From the NCBI RefSeq assembly GCF_002836775.1, contig NZ_PJAQ01000006.1, forward strand, positions 101,063-165,062: a stretch of 64,000 nucleotides of DNA. Reading direction: 5' to 3'. The stretch comes from Colwellia sp. 12G3 (GTDB lineage: Bacteria; Pseudomonadota; Gammaproteobacteria; Enterobacterales; Alteromonadaceae). The notes under the pieces were generated by a model that was not told the origin of the DNA, made no database searches, and worked only from the letters and a program-made list of their open reading frames with translations. Shown here in pieces: positions 53,261 to 62,835 of the stretch (position 1 is the stretch's first letter; each line of letters opens with the position of its first letter). Position numbers and translations under genes: made by a program.

Positions 53261-55411
53261 TTATTCCAATACGTTCAGTTTAATAGTTTCAGATACCAAT
53301 TTTAACATTTTATTCATTTGAAAGGGTTTTTGAAGATATCCCGCAACCCCTTTACCGTAAAATTTTTCTTGAATGTCATGTTTACTAAACCCACTACACA
53401 ATATCAATTTAACATTCTTGTTAATTCGACGTAGTTCTCGAAAAGCTTCTTCTCCGTCCATATGAGGCATAGTTAGATCCATTAAAACAGCATCAATGCT
53501 TTGCTGATGCTCTTTATAGACAGATAGTGACTCTAGACCATCTGCAGCTTCAAGCACCTGATAACCAACAGTTTCTAACATTGCACGCGTCATACTTCTG
53601 ATTATTTCTTCATCATCAACGATTAAGACTGTGCCACTAAACTGACATTCAGTGAGAACATCTTCGTCCGTGATCCTATGTAATTTTACGTTGGCACTTG
53701 TTTCTGATTGTGGTAATAAAATCTTAAATGTAGTTCCTATATTTTCTTCACTATAAACTTTAATTGTACCTTTATGTGCCCTGATAATTCCTAATACTGC
53801 GGCTAAACCTAACCCTCTTCCTGTAAACTTTGTAGTGAAGAAGGGATCGAAAATTTGATTTAAGCTATTTTTGTTAATTCCACATCCAGAATCTGATACC
53901 TCTATAAAAAGATATGCGTCACTATTAGGCTGATTAGTGGTAGGCGACTTCCAACTAGATAATTCAGTCGAATCAAAATATTCTTTGTCACAATACATCA
54001 AACCAGTAGAGATTGCGATAACGCCGCTTTTCTTCGATATTGCATCAGAAGCATTGATTACTAAATTCATTATAATTTGTCGCAATTGAGTTTTATCAAC
54101 GTCAATAACAGGCAGTGACTCGGCTAAATTCAACTTAATGACGGCATTTTTAGAAATAGATATTCTTAATAAATGTATCATATCTTCAATAAATGGGTTG
54201 ATATGAATGGGAGTTTTAGTAAAAGGGCTTTTACCTGAATATGCTAACATTTGTTGAGCTAATTCAGCAGCTAGTACCGTACTTTTTTTAACTGATTCAA
54301 TTAAAGCTGTAGCATTAGAATGTTCTGGTAGAGTTCTCAAAGCTAAATCAGCATTCCCCATGATCGTCGTCAATATATTATTAAAATCATGAGCTATTCC
54401 CCCAGCCAATAAACCTAAACTTTCTAACTTTTGAGTGTGATGCATTTTTTGAGCTTGCTCTTGGTTTTCAAAAGCAAGTTGCTCTTTTCTTTCTTCTGTA
54501 AGACAACGAGCAATATGGTAGGAAGCAGAAGAAGAAAATGAAATCTCATCAACTTGCCATTCTCTTTTCTTTCCAATGTGCTCTGAACATAAAACGCCAG
54601 TAAAGTGTTCGCCTGAAGTAACGATAGTATCCAACATTGAAGTTATACCTAATGGCAAAAGGTAATTTTCACTAAACTCAGAGGTTCTTGGATCCGAATG
54701 GGCATCACTAGCATCAATTACTTGACTGATTGATAAGGCGTTAAAATATTTAGGATAATTATCAGCACTTAAATTTATATCATACTCAAATTCTCCTGAA
54801 GTTCTATGGTACAAAGCAACACAACTTAAAGATGTATTATCAACTACTTCCCATAAACTGATTCGCGCAACATCTAAAGTTGATGCGCTGATTTGAAGAA
54901 TATTTTTAATAATATCGAAAGCAGGGTTCTTTTTTGAATAACTAAGTTTTGAAAAAGTGACCTGTGCATCTCGTTGTTTAGCTAGTCGTTTTTTTTCTTG
55001 CTTTAACTCTTTTTCCTTACTTTTATTCTTGGTGATTTCCTGTGTATAACCCAAAACACTCTGTTGAGAGCCTGCTGCATCATACAATGGGATAAAGCAG
55101 GATGAATAAAAAATTGGTAATTCTGACATAACCTCAAATTCAAAAGTAGAGCCTTCTCCATTGAAGGCTTTATCTAGCAATGCGGAAATTCTTGGTTTAT
55201 CTCTCTCTGCGACAAAATCAAGGTAAGGCTTTAGATAAACGGCACTCTCTTCCGTCTCGTTAACCATACGGAGTCCTGTTGGGTTCATTGATATTAAATT
55301 ACCATCAAGGTCTATTTCATGTACACAAAAGGGTAAAGAAGCAACTAATGAACGAAATTGACCGTGTGTTTTTTGCACTTCAACGTTATTTGCATTAGTA
55401 GAGGGATTCAT
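53261..55411 (-). CDS. Soluble hybrid histidine kinase (PAS-GAF-HisKA-HATPase-REC)
   Basis: About 716 residues from ATG 55411, where AAGGA precedes by 7 nt; the frame extends 8 codons further to another ATG without a good site. Numbering below uses the longer form. PAS is about 22-135, GAF about 165-312. The H-box GGIAHDFNNIL (His349) is the HisKA class with HDFNN. The N-box NLVINASDAI, DSGCGI and GRGLGLAAV form the ATPase. The receiver has acceptor D653 (LMDLTMPHMDG) and K703. There is no TM segment, so it is a cytoplasmic kinase sensing an internal signal. A separate PAS protein is divergent at 55928. Confidence 0.92.
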   Translation of the reverse strand: MNPSTNANNVEVQKTHGQFRSLVASLPFCVHEIDLDGNLISMNPTGLRMVNETEESAVYLKPYLDFVAERDKPRISALLDKAFNGEGSTFEFEVMSELPIFYSSCFIPLYDAAGSQQSVLGYTQEITKNKSKEKELKQEKKRLAKQRDAQVTFSKLSYSKKNPAFDIIKNILQISASTLDVARISLWEVVDNTSLSCVALYHRTSGEFEYDINLSADNYPKYFNALSISQVIDASDAHSDPRTSEFSENYLLPLGITSMLDTIVTSGEHFTGVLCSEHIGKKREWQVDEISFSSSASYHIARCLTEERKEQLAFENQEQAQKMHHTQKLESLGLLAGGIAHDFNNILTTIMGNADLALRTLPEHSNATALIESVKKSTVLAAELAQQMLAYSGKSPFTKTPIHINPFIEDMIHLLRISISKNAVIKLNLAESLPVIDVDKTQLRQIIMNLVINASDAISKKSGVIAISTGLMYCDKEYFDSTELSSWKSPTTNQPNSDAYLFIEVSDSGCGINKNSLNQIFDPFFTTKFTGRGLGLAAVLGIIRAHKGTIKVYSEENIGTTFKILLPQSETSANVKLHRITDEDVLTECQFSGTVLIVDDEEIIRSMTRAMLETVGYQVLEAADGLESLSVYKEHQQSIDAVLMDLTMPHMDGEEAFRELRRINKNVKLILCSGFSKHDIQEKFYGKGVAGYLQKPFQMNKMLKLVSETIKLNVLE

Positions 55412-55744
55412 TCTTCTGTCCTTAAAAATTAACATATAAATGACAATAACATTACTATTTCACTTTCCAATTTATTAGGGGATTTAATTAAATGGATTTT
55501 TAAACATATCATGCTAACCCCTAGTGTTTATTCTATGTAGATACTGTTTATAAAATAAAGCACATTAAGATAGTACAAAAACTTGCTGACAATAAAAAGA
55601 ATATAATCAAATATTTCACTATGAAAGTTCTGTAAATAATTTGGCTATAGAGCCATTTCGGTAACATACTCCCGAAAGACTTTTATTATATGGATAAGGT
55701 CAACTTATGGCTAGTTGAAGAAGTCACTAATAATCACTAGCTCA

Positions 55745-55770
55745 ATGTTAACAAAGAGACGATAGCTGAC
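55745..55770 (+). repeat. 26-bp repeat unit, copy A
   Basis: Paired with 56397-56422; 24 of 26 positions agree. The two copies flank the small PAS gene. Confidence 0.55.
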
Positions 55771-55914
55771 ATGATTGAACTGCAAGGATGATGACATTTC
55801 CGTTAAAGTTGACCACTAAATACTGAATACAAATCCGTGGACAAAATTATTTAACCGCTACATAACGTAAAGTTTGAATTAAATGTGTGCTATAAATATG
55901 AAAAGTATGATGTT

Positions 55915-55921
55915 AAGGAGG
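55915..55921 (+). promoter_or_regulatory. Strong Shine-Dalgarno fixing a TTG start
   Basis: AAGGAGG followed by 6 nt and TTG at 55928. It lies inside the longer frame that begins at 55883, so it argues for the TTG start. Confidence 0.75.
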
Positions 55922-55927
55922 TCCATC

Positions 55928-56326
55928 TTGTCTCAGCCAATTCCAACTAAGTTTTTAGATATGTTACCGTTGCCTGTTATAGTGGTAGAATTTACTGAGG
56001 AGACACTTAATCATACTTTTATCTTTTTAAATAATAAGTTTAATAGCATTATTGGCTGGAGTCTTAAAGAAATACCAGATAAGGATCATTGGTGGCAAAA
56101 GGTCTACCCAGATGTACAGTATCAAAAAGTTGTTGAGAGCTTATGGGAATTGAGTATGGAGTCCTTAGACTCTGACAACGATAGTTTTGTTAGTATGACG
56201 GTTAATATTAAAACAAAGCACAATGGTGTTAAGCGGTTTAATGTTTGCACTGAGTTGAAGAATGTTCTAATTGACGGTTATTATGTTGTAACATTTGAAG
56301 AAGTTAATGAATCTCAAGACAATTAA
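55928..56326 (+). CDS. Stand-alone PAS-like domain protein
   Basis: 132 residues from TTG 55928. The frame extends to ATG 55883, but AAGGAGG 6 nt before the TTG fixes the start. The chain fits one PAS domain: FLDMLPLPVIVVEF, a middle FLNNKFNSIIGWSLKEIPDKDHWWQKVYPD and a C-terminal sheet SMTVNIKTKHNGVKRFNVCTEL ending VVTFEEV. There is no output domain. Such single-PAS proteins act as sensors or partners for kinases; the neighbouring kinase also begins with a PAS domain. Function is inferred. Confidence 0.7.
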   Translation: MSQPIPTKFLDMLPLPVIVVEFTEETLNHTFIFLNNKFNSIIGWSLKEIPDKDHWWQKVYPDVQYQKVVESLWELSMESLDSDNDSFVSMTVNIKTKHNGVKRFNVCTELKNVLIDGYYVVTFEEVNESQDN

Positions 56327-56757
56327 GCAACCGAATCATCTAGATATTTTGTACATTTCTCGGTAGCTAAAGAATGCTCTAATTCTCACTGGTTCTATGT
56401 TAACAAAGATACGATAGCGGACGCTCCCAAAAGATAAAAACATGGTCTATTGATGATAACTTTTTGCCAATAACCTGTTAAGACTGAATGAGAACAAAGC
56501 CACCAAAGACATACGTCAGATACTAAAAAGCCGCCTCAAAAGGACGGCTTTGTTAAACAGAAGTGAACAACAAAAAATTCTACACTAGGTTATCGACACG
56601 TTTACCATTTAGTTGACCTTCCTCGATAACGAAAACTCTTACAATCATGATAACAAAGCGCAGGCCAGCGGACATGAATTAGTGTATAAAAATAAAAACA
56701 TTCTTTTTAAGCGCTTACATAATCTTGCTCAGCGGTTTTTCAGTATCAGACAATGGC
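56327..56757. other. 431-bp intergenic region with repeat copy B and a weak hairpin
   Basis: It contains the 56397-56422 copy of the 26-bp repeat and, at 56527-56552, AAAGCCGCCTC-AAAA-GGACGGCTTT, a hairpin without a long T-run. No gene is seen. Confidence 0.45.
56397..56422 (+). repeat. 26-bp repeat unit, copy B
   Basis: ATGTTAACAAAGATACG followed by ATAGCGGAC; it differs from copy A at two positions. Confidence 0.55.
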
Positions 56758-57405
56758 CTATTTTTGAACTTGTGTAATTTCTTTTCCATCGGCATAAATT
56801 AAACCAAGGTTTCTTTTAGCATTTTCATCACCTTGTTCGGCTGCTTTTGTATACCAACCAAGAGCTTGCTTATAATCCTGAGCAACACCTTGCCCTTTTT
56901 CATACATAAGCCCAAGGCTATATTGAACCCCAGCATTTCCGTCCTCAGCAGCTTTGCTATACCACTTAAAAGCTTGCTTGTAGTCTTGTGCAATCCCCTT
57001 CCCATTATAATATATAAGTGCAAGGTGATACTGAGATCTTGCATTACCTTGTTCAGCTGCTTTAGTATGCCACTCAATCGCTTGTATAAAATCCTGAGCG
57101 ACCCCTTTTCCTTTTTCATACATGATAGCAAGGCTGTATTGATGCCCTGCATTACCCTGTTCAGCAGCTTTTCTATACCAGACAACAGCCTGCTGGTAAT
57201 CTTGTGTAACCCCACGTCCTTTAGTATACATAAAGCCAAGGTAACTTTGAGCCCCTGCATTACCTTGTTCTGCGGCTAATTTAAAAAGAGTGATAGCTTC
57301 GGCGTAATTATTATTTTTATATGCAGTCTTCCCTTTGTCAAAGTCATCATTAGCAACTGAAGAAAAAGTCAAAAGTATAAATAAAAAGAGGGTGAGTAAA
57401 CGCAT
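56758..57405 (-). CDS. Exported Sel1-repeat (SLR) protein
   Basis: 215 residues. The signal peptide is MRLLTLFLFILLTFSSVA. Five Sel1-like repeats of 36 residues follow, each of the form A-xxYxxG-GVAQDYxxAxxWYxKAAEQGN (for example IMYEKGKGVAQDFIQAIEW). The last repeat is degenerate. Repeats are nearly identical at DNA level, which makes other frames open across them. SLR proteins act as adaptors; no partner is adjacent. The gene is alone. Confidence 0.9.
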   Translation of the reverse strand: MRLLTLFLFILLTFSSVANDDFDKGKTAYKNNNYAEAITLFKLAAEQGNAGAQSYLGFMYTKGRGVTQDYQQAVVWYRKAAEQGNAGHQYSLAIMYEKGKGVAQDFIQAIEWHTKAAEQGNARSQYHLALIYYNGKGIAQDYKQAFKWYSKAAEDGNAGVQYSLGLMYEKGQGVAQDYKQALGWYTKAAEQGDENAKRNLGLIYADGKEITQVQK

Positions 57406-58039
57406 TAAAAATCATCCTTATTTTTGTTATGAATAAATAATCTACGACAACATAGGTACAAGATCAACACAATTAAACTGTAACATCACATTATCTCTGC
57501 GATATAAAATATTTAGAGCAAGAATCTACTACTAACCCAAAAATATACTTATTATTTTTATAAATAAATTAACGTAAACTAGTTTTTTTTCCCAATTTTT
57601 TATCAGAACAGCTTATATTTAATATTCGATGTCAGCTTTACTTCATACAGCAGCAATTCAGGTTGGAGTTATGTTAACGACCGTAAAGTTGCCGCAGTAA
57701 ACAATAGATTTGAATCGAGATACGTTTCTAGACATGAAGACTTTATTGTAAAATTTAGTATTTAGAGATGATACACCGCAGGCAGCTTTGATACGTTAGT
57801 TGACATTGTTATTCAAACTCAAGTGTAGATAATTATATGTAATGTATAAGTAAAAACTGACATGAAGAATATTTAATTAAAAACCATTCATAAAACCATT
57901 ATATTTGAGGTGCCTACTTGTTTTCATATCTATTATGTATTTTTCTCAAACGAGCAAAATACATGTGTTGTTCTATACTTGCTGAGCTTAATGCGATTTA
58001 TGTTGTGTATTAGGGAAACTAATCCAAGGAGAAATAACA
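57406..58039. other. 634-bp intergenic region, nothing certain
   Basis: AT-rich, with only very short frames. No terminator stem or conserved hairpin was recognised. AAGGAGAAATAACA just before 58040 is the ribosome site of the next gene. Confidence 0.4.
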
Positions 58040-58489
58040 ATGAAAAAAATTAGTATTTATATATTAACGCTATTAATCAGTTTAAATGTTTTTGCTAAAG
58101 ACCGATTGGAAATATTTCAAGACTATGACCTAAGTAAAGAAGTACTTTCTGTAACTACAGTCAAAGTTGATCCCAATATGGAAGATGTTTATTTAGCCGG
58201 TTTAACAAAAAGTTGGATAAAGGCAGTAAAAATTCAAAAGGAGTTAGGCCACATAAAAGACTGGAATATATGGGCTAGTGAATTACCGCAAAGTGGCGAT
58301 TTTAATTTGGTATTGACAGTCACATTTGCAAGCTCCCAAGATTTAGATCCCAATAAAGCGAAATATGATAAATTCATGAAAAAATGGGGGGAAGAAAATC
58401 AAAAAATATCCCAAGAAACCTCCGCAAAATATCCTGAAGTGAGAGAGTTAACCGGTGAGTATCGATTAAGAAAAATAATTTTTAAATAA
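58040..58489 (+). CDS. Secreted protein of unknown function
   Basis: 149 residues with a clean signal peptide (MKKISIYILTLLISLNVFA). The mature 130 residues are charged, with LAGLTKSWIKAVKIQKELGHIKDWNIWASELPQSGDFNLVLTVTFASS as the most structured part, and no cysteines. I do not recognise it. A strong ribosome site (AAGGAG) supports expression. It may be periplasmic. Confidence 0.65.
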   Translation: MKKISIYILTLLISLNVFAKDRLEIFQDYDLSKEVLSVTTVKVDPNMEDVYLAGLTKSWIKAVKIQKELGHIKDWNIWASELPQSGDFNLVLTVTFASSQDLDPNKAKYDKFMKKWGEENQKISQETSAKYPEVRELTGEYRLRKIIFK

Positions 58490-58794
58490 CAACTTTTAAT
58501 TTTGCTATAACTAATTTCTTATATAGAAACTGTATCTGGTTATAGCAATTTCAAGTCACTTCAATATCTCGTTTTATCAAATGAATTTGTCGTAATCAAT
58601 CAATTTTATAACGTCTTCTTTGGCTAGGAGCGGAACAAAATGGGGTTAAAGATCCTAAGGCGCTTTGTGCCCCATTGTGAGATAGACGTAGGTTTACTAT
58701 TACCAGTTAGTTGCCATGTAAAAGTAAGTGATCGTCCCATTGTTTGCTAACTTCATTTTTATTAACAATACGTTAGACTTACCATTTGATAATT
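58490..58794. other. 305-bp intergenic region, nothing seen
   Basis: Spacer between a plus-strand gene and a minus-strand gene end. No stem-loop with a T-run and no ORF. Confidence 0.35.
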
Positions 58795-60430
58795 TTACGT
58801 TGAAACATAGATAAGCGCTGCTTGTAAAGCTTGTTCTCTATCTAAATAATTGTTCTCTATTGTAACCAAAGTTAATACTTGGAATTTATCCAATTGTTGT
58901 CTGGTTTCAGTATTTGGGCATATTAGTAGCACTTCACAATGAGCATCTAATGCATCTTTTATTGCATTCTCAAGTGCAAGACCTACGGTTACATCAATCA
59001 TAGGTACATCGGTTAAATCTAAAATCATGACTTGATAATCAGAAATACTCGCATGTTGGCGTGATATCGCTTTGGATACACTAAATATCATGGGACCTGA
59101 TAAATAGAAAAATAGAACTTTACCCTCCGCTTTATCTAATATTTCACGCTCACTAATACTAAGTGGAACAACGTTATCATCTCCATCACTTATTGCTTTC
59201 ACTTTTCGTGCTTGTACCTTACTGAGTTTGTCTATGATGATGATATTCGAAATAAAGACACCTAACCCAACTGCGGCAATTAAATCAACAAAAACAGTAA
59301 GTAGCATTACACCATACATTATGACCATGCCCTGAATACTGACTTTGTGCGCTCGTTGAATAAAACTCCAATCTAAAATATTTAGACCCACGTACACTGC
59401 AATACCTGCTAATACAGCCATTGGAATAGGCTCACGCAACTAAAACAACCAAGGCAAGCACCAAAGCTCGAATCATACCTGACAGCGGAGATCGGGCTCC
59501 TACTTGTATATTTGTGACTGTACCCATTGTTGCACCTGCGCCAGGTAATGCACCAAACAAGCCTGAGATCATATTGGCTAATCCTTGCCCTCGTAATTCT
59601 TTATCTGAATCATGCTCTTTACGTGTTAATGAGTCTCCAATAACAGCAGTGAGTAAAGTATCGATACAGCCTAAAGTACCTAGAACTAAAGCATCTATTA
59701 CCATAGTGGTAAACATATCAGCGTTGAAATGAGGGATGACAATAGACGGTAATCCCGCAGGTATTTCACCGATTCGACGAATGCTGTCAGTATCAAACAA
59801 CAACATTGATAGTAGTGTTACAGCGACCAGTGCGACCAATTGAGCTGGCACATATTTTCGATATTGTTTAGGAAAATAAAATAATACCCCTAAAGTCAAT
59901 AAACCTAGCAGTAACTCACTAAACTTTATATTAGACAAAGTATCAGGAAGCGCTGAAATTGTACCTAAAACACCACCGGAGGGCGCTGAATGTCCTAGCA
60001 AGGGTGATAACTGTAGGATGATTAATATGACACCAATGCCTGACATGAAGCCTGAAATAACACTGTATGGCATTAAAGTTACATACTTTCCAAGTTTTAA
60101 TGTGCCCAGAAGTATCTGAAAAGCGCCAGCCATCATTACCACTGTAAATGACATTGCCATACCTGTTTCTGGGTATTTAGCCATCATACTGGTTAACACA
60201 GCCGTCATAATCACGGTCATTGGACCGGTTGGCTCTGAAATTAAAGAGGTTGACCCACCAAAAAGAGCGGCAAAAAAACCAACCATGATGGCGCCCCAAA
60301 GGCCAGCTTCAGCCCCTGCACCAGAAGCAACACCAAAGGCAAGCGCTAAAGGTAAAGAAATGATCGCAGTGGTAACACCACCAAAGATATCACCCTTTAA
60401 ATTCATATTATCAAAACGATTTCCAAGCAA
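58795..60430 (-). pseudogene. SulP-family anion transporter, split by a frameshift near 59435
   Basis: Two overlapping frames cover one SulP protein. The upstream part (59432-60430, 332 residues from TTG with AGGAG 7-8 nt before) holds GDIFGGVTTAIISLPLALAFGVASG, FISEPTGPM-type and GTVTNIQVGARSPLSG segments. It ends IRALVLALVVLVA at TGA 59432. The second (58795-59439) continues directly with REPIPMAVLAGIAVYVGLNILDW, completes the TM domain and has a C-terminal STAS domain (LDLTDVPMIDVTVGLALE). The second frame has no Shine-Dalgarno of its own. A single-base indel, programmed shift or sequencing error would explain it. SulP carriers move bicarbonate or sulfate. An Usp gene lies upstream on the same strand. 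Confidence 0.85.
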
Positions 60431-60784
60431 GAAAGGAACTCCTGTATAAATATTAATTAAACCGCGTTTAAGTATATCATTGCCCTTTTAATACTGGCGG
60501 TTAAAATTTGCTGTATTCATTCAAAAAAGGCTATTCGTTAGCAAATATTGTTTTGACTTTTACCCATAAAATTAAAACCACGCACCTTATTGCGCTTTAA
60601 CTCTTTTGTTAATACATTTTTGACTTACCCACTGATAGCTATAAGAATAGATTCTCAATGACGATTTTTTCGCTTATCGGCTTTTGATAATATCGACATT
60701 TAATTTAACATTAAATAATCTCTTAATACTCCTAATATAGGTGACATGAATGAGGTTATGTCATAGAACTAATCTCGGTCATTA
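60431..60784. other. 354-bp intergenic region between Usp and SulP genes
   Basis: It contains one short inverted repeat, TGACAT-N10-ATGTCA at 60742-60763, just after the Usp stop on the minus strand. There is no T-run and no gene. Confidence 0.4.
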
Positions 60785-61726
60785 CTACGCAACAGGTGAA
60801 ACAAACCCTTCCGGTTTTAGTGTTAATACTGAACATGAAACTTCACTTAAGATAGATTCAGCTGTATTGCCGATAAAATTCCCTGGTATACCAACTCGAC
60901 AGACAGTCCCCATTACAACAAGGTCAATTTCGTTTTCCTGGACATACAGTGGTATCTCTTCTTGAGCATCCCCCTCGAGAAGTTTAATGATTGGAGGATT
61001 AATATGAAATATTGTCTTTTCAATTACTTCATCAATATACTTTTGTATACTCTGCTGTTTTTTCATCACTAATTCGAGGCGTTCAAACTCTGACGTTGCC
61101 CCCCACCCTTTCAAATAGGTTTCATCAGGAAGCTTCCAGGCATGAATGACATGTAGTTCTGCATTTTCTATCTCTGCTATATTAGAAGCCATACGTAAAA
61201 TACTCTCGTTAAGCTTATGGCCTTCTTCTGTTGGTGCATAGGCATCAATAGCAGCAACTATACGTTTTAATGGCTTTGATTTATTTGAACCAAGCGCTAA
61301 TACAGGGCATGGACATTTCCTCATAAGATGAACTGCAGTGCTACCAAAAAACCTTTTACGTCGGTGGCTATTAGCCTTCGCGGCTAAAATAACAAGATCA
61401 TAATTATCTTTCTGTACTTTCTTCGCCACTTCTATAAAGGGTAAGCCAACGGCGTTGAATGTATCGATTGAAGTGAAGTCACGTTGGAATTTTTCAACTA
61501 TTTTACGTAATGAGACTTGTTGCTCTTCATGTAAGTTAGCCATCAACGCTTCTAGTGGCAACTTACTACCCCATGCAAGTTGATCTTTAGGAATTTCCTC
61601 TGTAACGCTAAAAAATGTCACGTGTGAATGTTGTTTTTTAGCGATCCTATTTGACTGTGAAATAACAGAGGGTTTAATTGAATTTGCAGAGGTCGCAACC
61701 AATATTTTTTTGAAAATATCCATCAT
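60785..61726 (-). CDS. Universal stress protein with two Usp domains
   Basis: 313 residues made of two UspA-like halves. The first starts ILVATSANSIKPSVISQSNRIAKK and ends FFGSTAVHLMRKCPCPVLALG. The second starts IVAAIDAYAPTEEGHKLNESILRMAS and ends VVMGTVCRVGIPGNFIGNTAESILSEVSCSVLTLKPEG, with the GxxG-x9-G(S/T)-type ATP loop in each. It resembles UspE. GGAGATAG precedes two ATGs. It lies upstream of the split SulP gene on the same strand; Usp/SulP neighbours are common, suggesting co-regulation under stress or carbon-limiting conditions. Confidence 0.92.
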   Translation of the reverse strand: MMDIFKKILVATSANSIKPSVISQSNRIAKKQHSHVTFFSVTEEIPKDQLAWGSKLPLEALMANLHEEQQVSLRKIVEKFQRDFTSIDTFNAVGLPFIEVAKKVQKDNYDLVILAAKANSHRRKRFFGSTAVHLMRKCPCPVLALGSNKSKPLKRIVAAIDAYAPTEEGHKLNESILRMASNIAEIENAELHVIHAWKLPDETYLKGWGATSEFERLELVMKKQQSIQKYIDEVIEKTIFHINPPIIKLLEGDAQEEIPLYVQENEIDLVVMGTVCRVGIPGNFIGNTAESILSEVSCSVLTLKPEGFVSPVA

Positions 61727-62163
61727 CTATCTCCTAAATTTTTACAAAAATCTACCCTTGATTCCACACCGTAAAATTAATATTTACTGCAGATTTATTG
61801 CGACTCAAGTTTAGAAAAGGTCGGATTGTAAATCTCACTACTAATTATCAAAAAATTGTAATTTTAATAAGAATTAATGTAGTGATTTTTCTAAAAACCA
61901 AATCCGTAGATGAAGTTATACCTAAACCTTAATAACAACAAAAGCAGTATAAACCTTCATCTTTATCAACTTTAAATTGACAATTAGCTTTTATCACAAG
62001 AGATAACATTAAAAATTTTGAATAGAGGAAACTATCAAAGACCTATTTAAATATATTGAGGGTTTATCTGCATAAAGCTGATTGAAACGATAGGTAGGTG
62101 TTTAATATTAGGGAGATATTAGAATATCCCCCTAATTTATGGTGAAGTATTAAATAACTAAAT
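61727..62163. other. 437-bp intergenic region, nothing seen
   Basis: Between the Usp start and the PsiE-family stop, both on the minus strand. AT-rich with no clear terminator or ORF. Confidence 0.35.
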
Positions 62164-62604
62164 TTATTTTTTACCTACAAGGTAATAAGTAACGCCTAGT
62201 GCCAGTACAACAAAGCCAACTGCAAATATATGCATAGGCATGACTTCATTAAAATCGATAATAATAATTTTTCGTGCCATTGCCATTAAAGCGGTTGCTA
62301 CAACCAACTTTAAGGGAATCACATCGGTTCTTAAATATAAAACAATGTTTTGAAATATTTCGATAGCTATTAAAACCGCTAAAAATGCAGCAAATACTTT
62401 AAAAATGTCGGAAAGCATTAATAGCATGAACGGTGGCTGTATTAGCTGCTGATAAAATACATAGACGACATCAGCGACGCCAAAAAAAATCACGGCGACC
62501 ATTAAAATAGCTAATATTCTTATCGCAACTTTAATAGACTTATGTAAAAAAGAAATCAGGGGGTCATCGTGATCTTCGGGTAATTCATCATGCTTAGTCA
62601 TCAA
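62164..62604 (-). CDS. PsiE-family (phosphate-starvation-inducible) membrane protein
   Basis: 146 residues with four TM helices: IRILAILMVAVIFFGVADVVYVF, FMLLMLSDIFKVFAAFLAVLIAIEIFQNIV, VVATALMAMARKIIII and MPMHIFAVGFVVLALGVTYYLV. The LIAIEIFQNIVLYLRTD...PLKLVVATALMAMARKIII block is the PsiE (PF06146) signature. Its function is not known beyond the phosphate-starvation link in E. coli. It is divergent from a NhaR-like LysR gene at 62836, its likely regulator. Confidence 0.9.
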   Translation of the reverse strand: MMTKHDELPEDHDDPLISFLHKSIKVAIRILAILMVAVIFFGVADVVYVFYQQLIQPPFMLLMLSDIFKVFAAFLAVLIAIEIFQNIVLYLRTDVIPLKLVVATALMAMARKIIIIDFNEVMPMHIFAVGFVVLALGVTYYLVGKK

Positions 62605-62835
62605 GTTCCTTAAACGAGTGTGAGTTTTTTATAGGTAGTTTAAATAAGGGTTTACTGTCATTTATAAATATCAATGAGAGCTACATCCATTGCTAGCACT
62701 ACCACATACTTTATAAAACGTAACTTATAACTGAACCATAAAAACAATAAAAGTCGTATATACTTACCTTGCTATCAACTTAACGTTGATAACAAGTTTT
62801 CTATAATCTACAAACATTCAATTAAAGAAGTCACT

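Larger units (their letters stand above)
55412..55927. other. 516-bp divergent intergenic region with a repeat copy
   Basis: A 26-bp unit beginning ATGTTAACAAAGAGACG (55745-55770) recurs at 56397-56422 with 24 matches. Otherwise no ORF. It holds the Shine-Dalgarno of the PAS gene at its right end (AAGGAGG, 55915-55921). Confidence 0.5.

Noticed and set aside
56799..57279. Open frames in two other phases over the Sel1 gene
   Set aside because: The near-identical 108-bp repeats leave all frames open; only the Sel1 frame has a signal peptide and a known motif.
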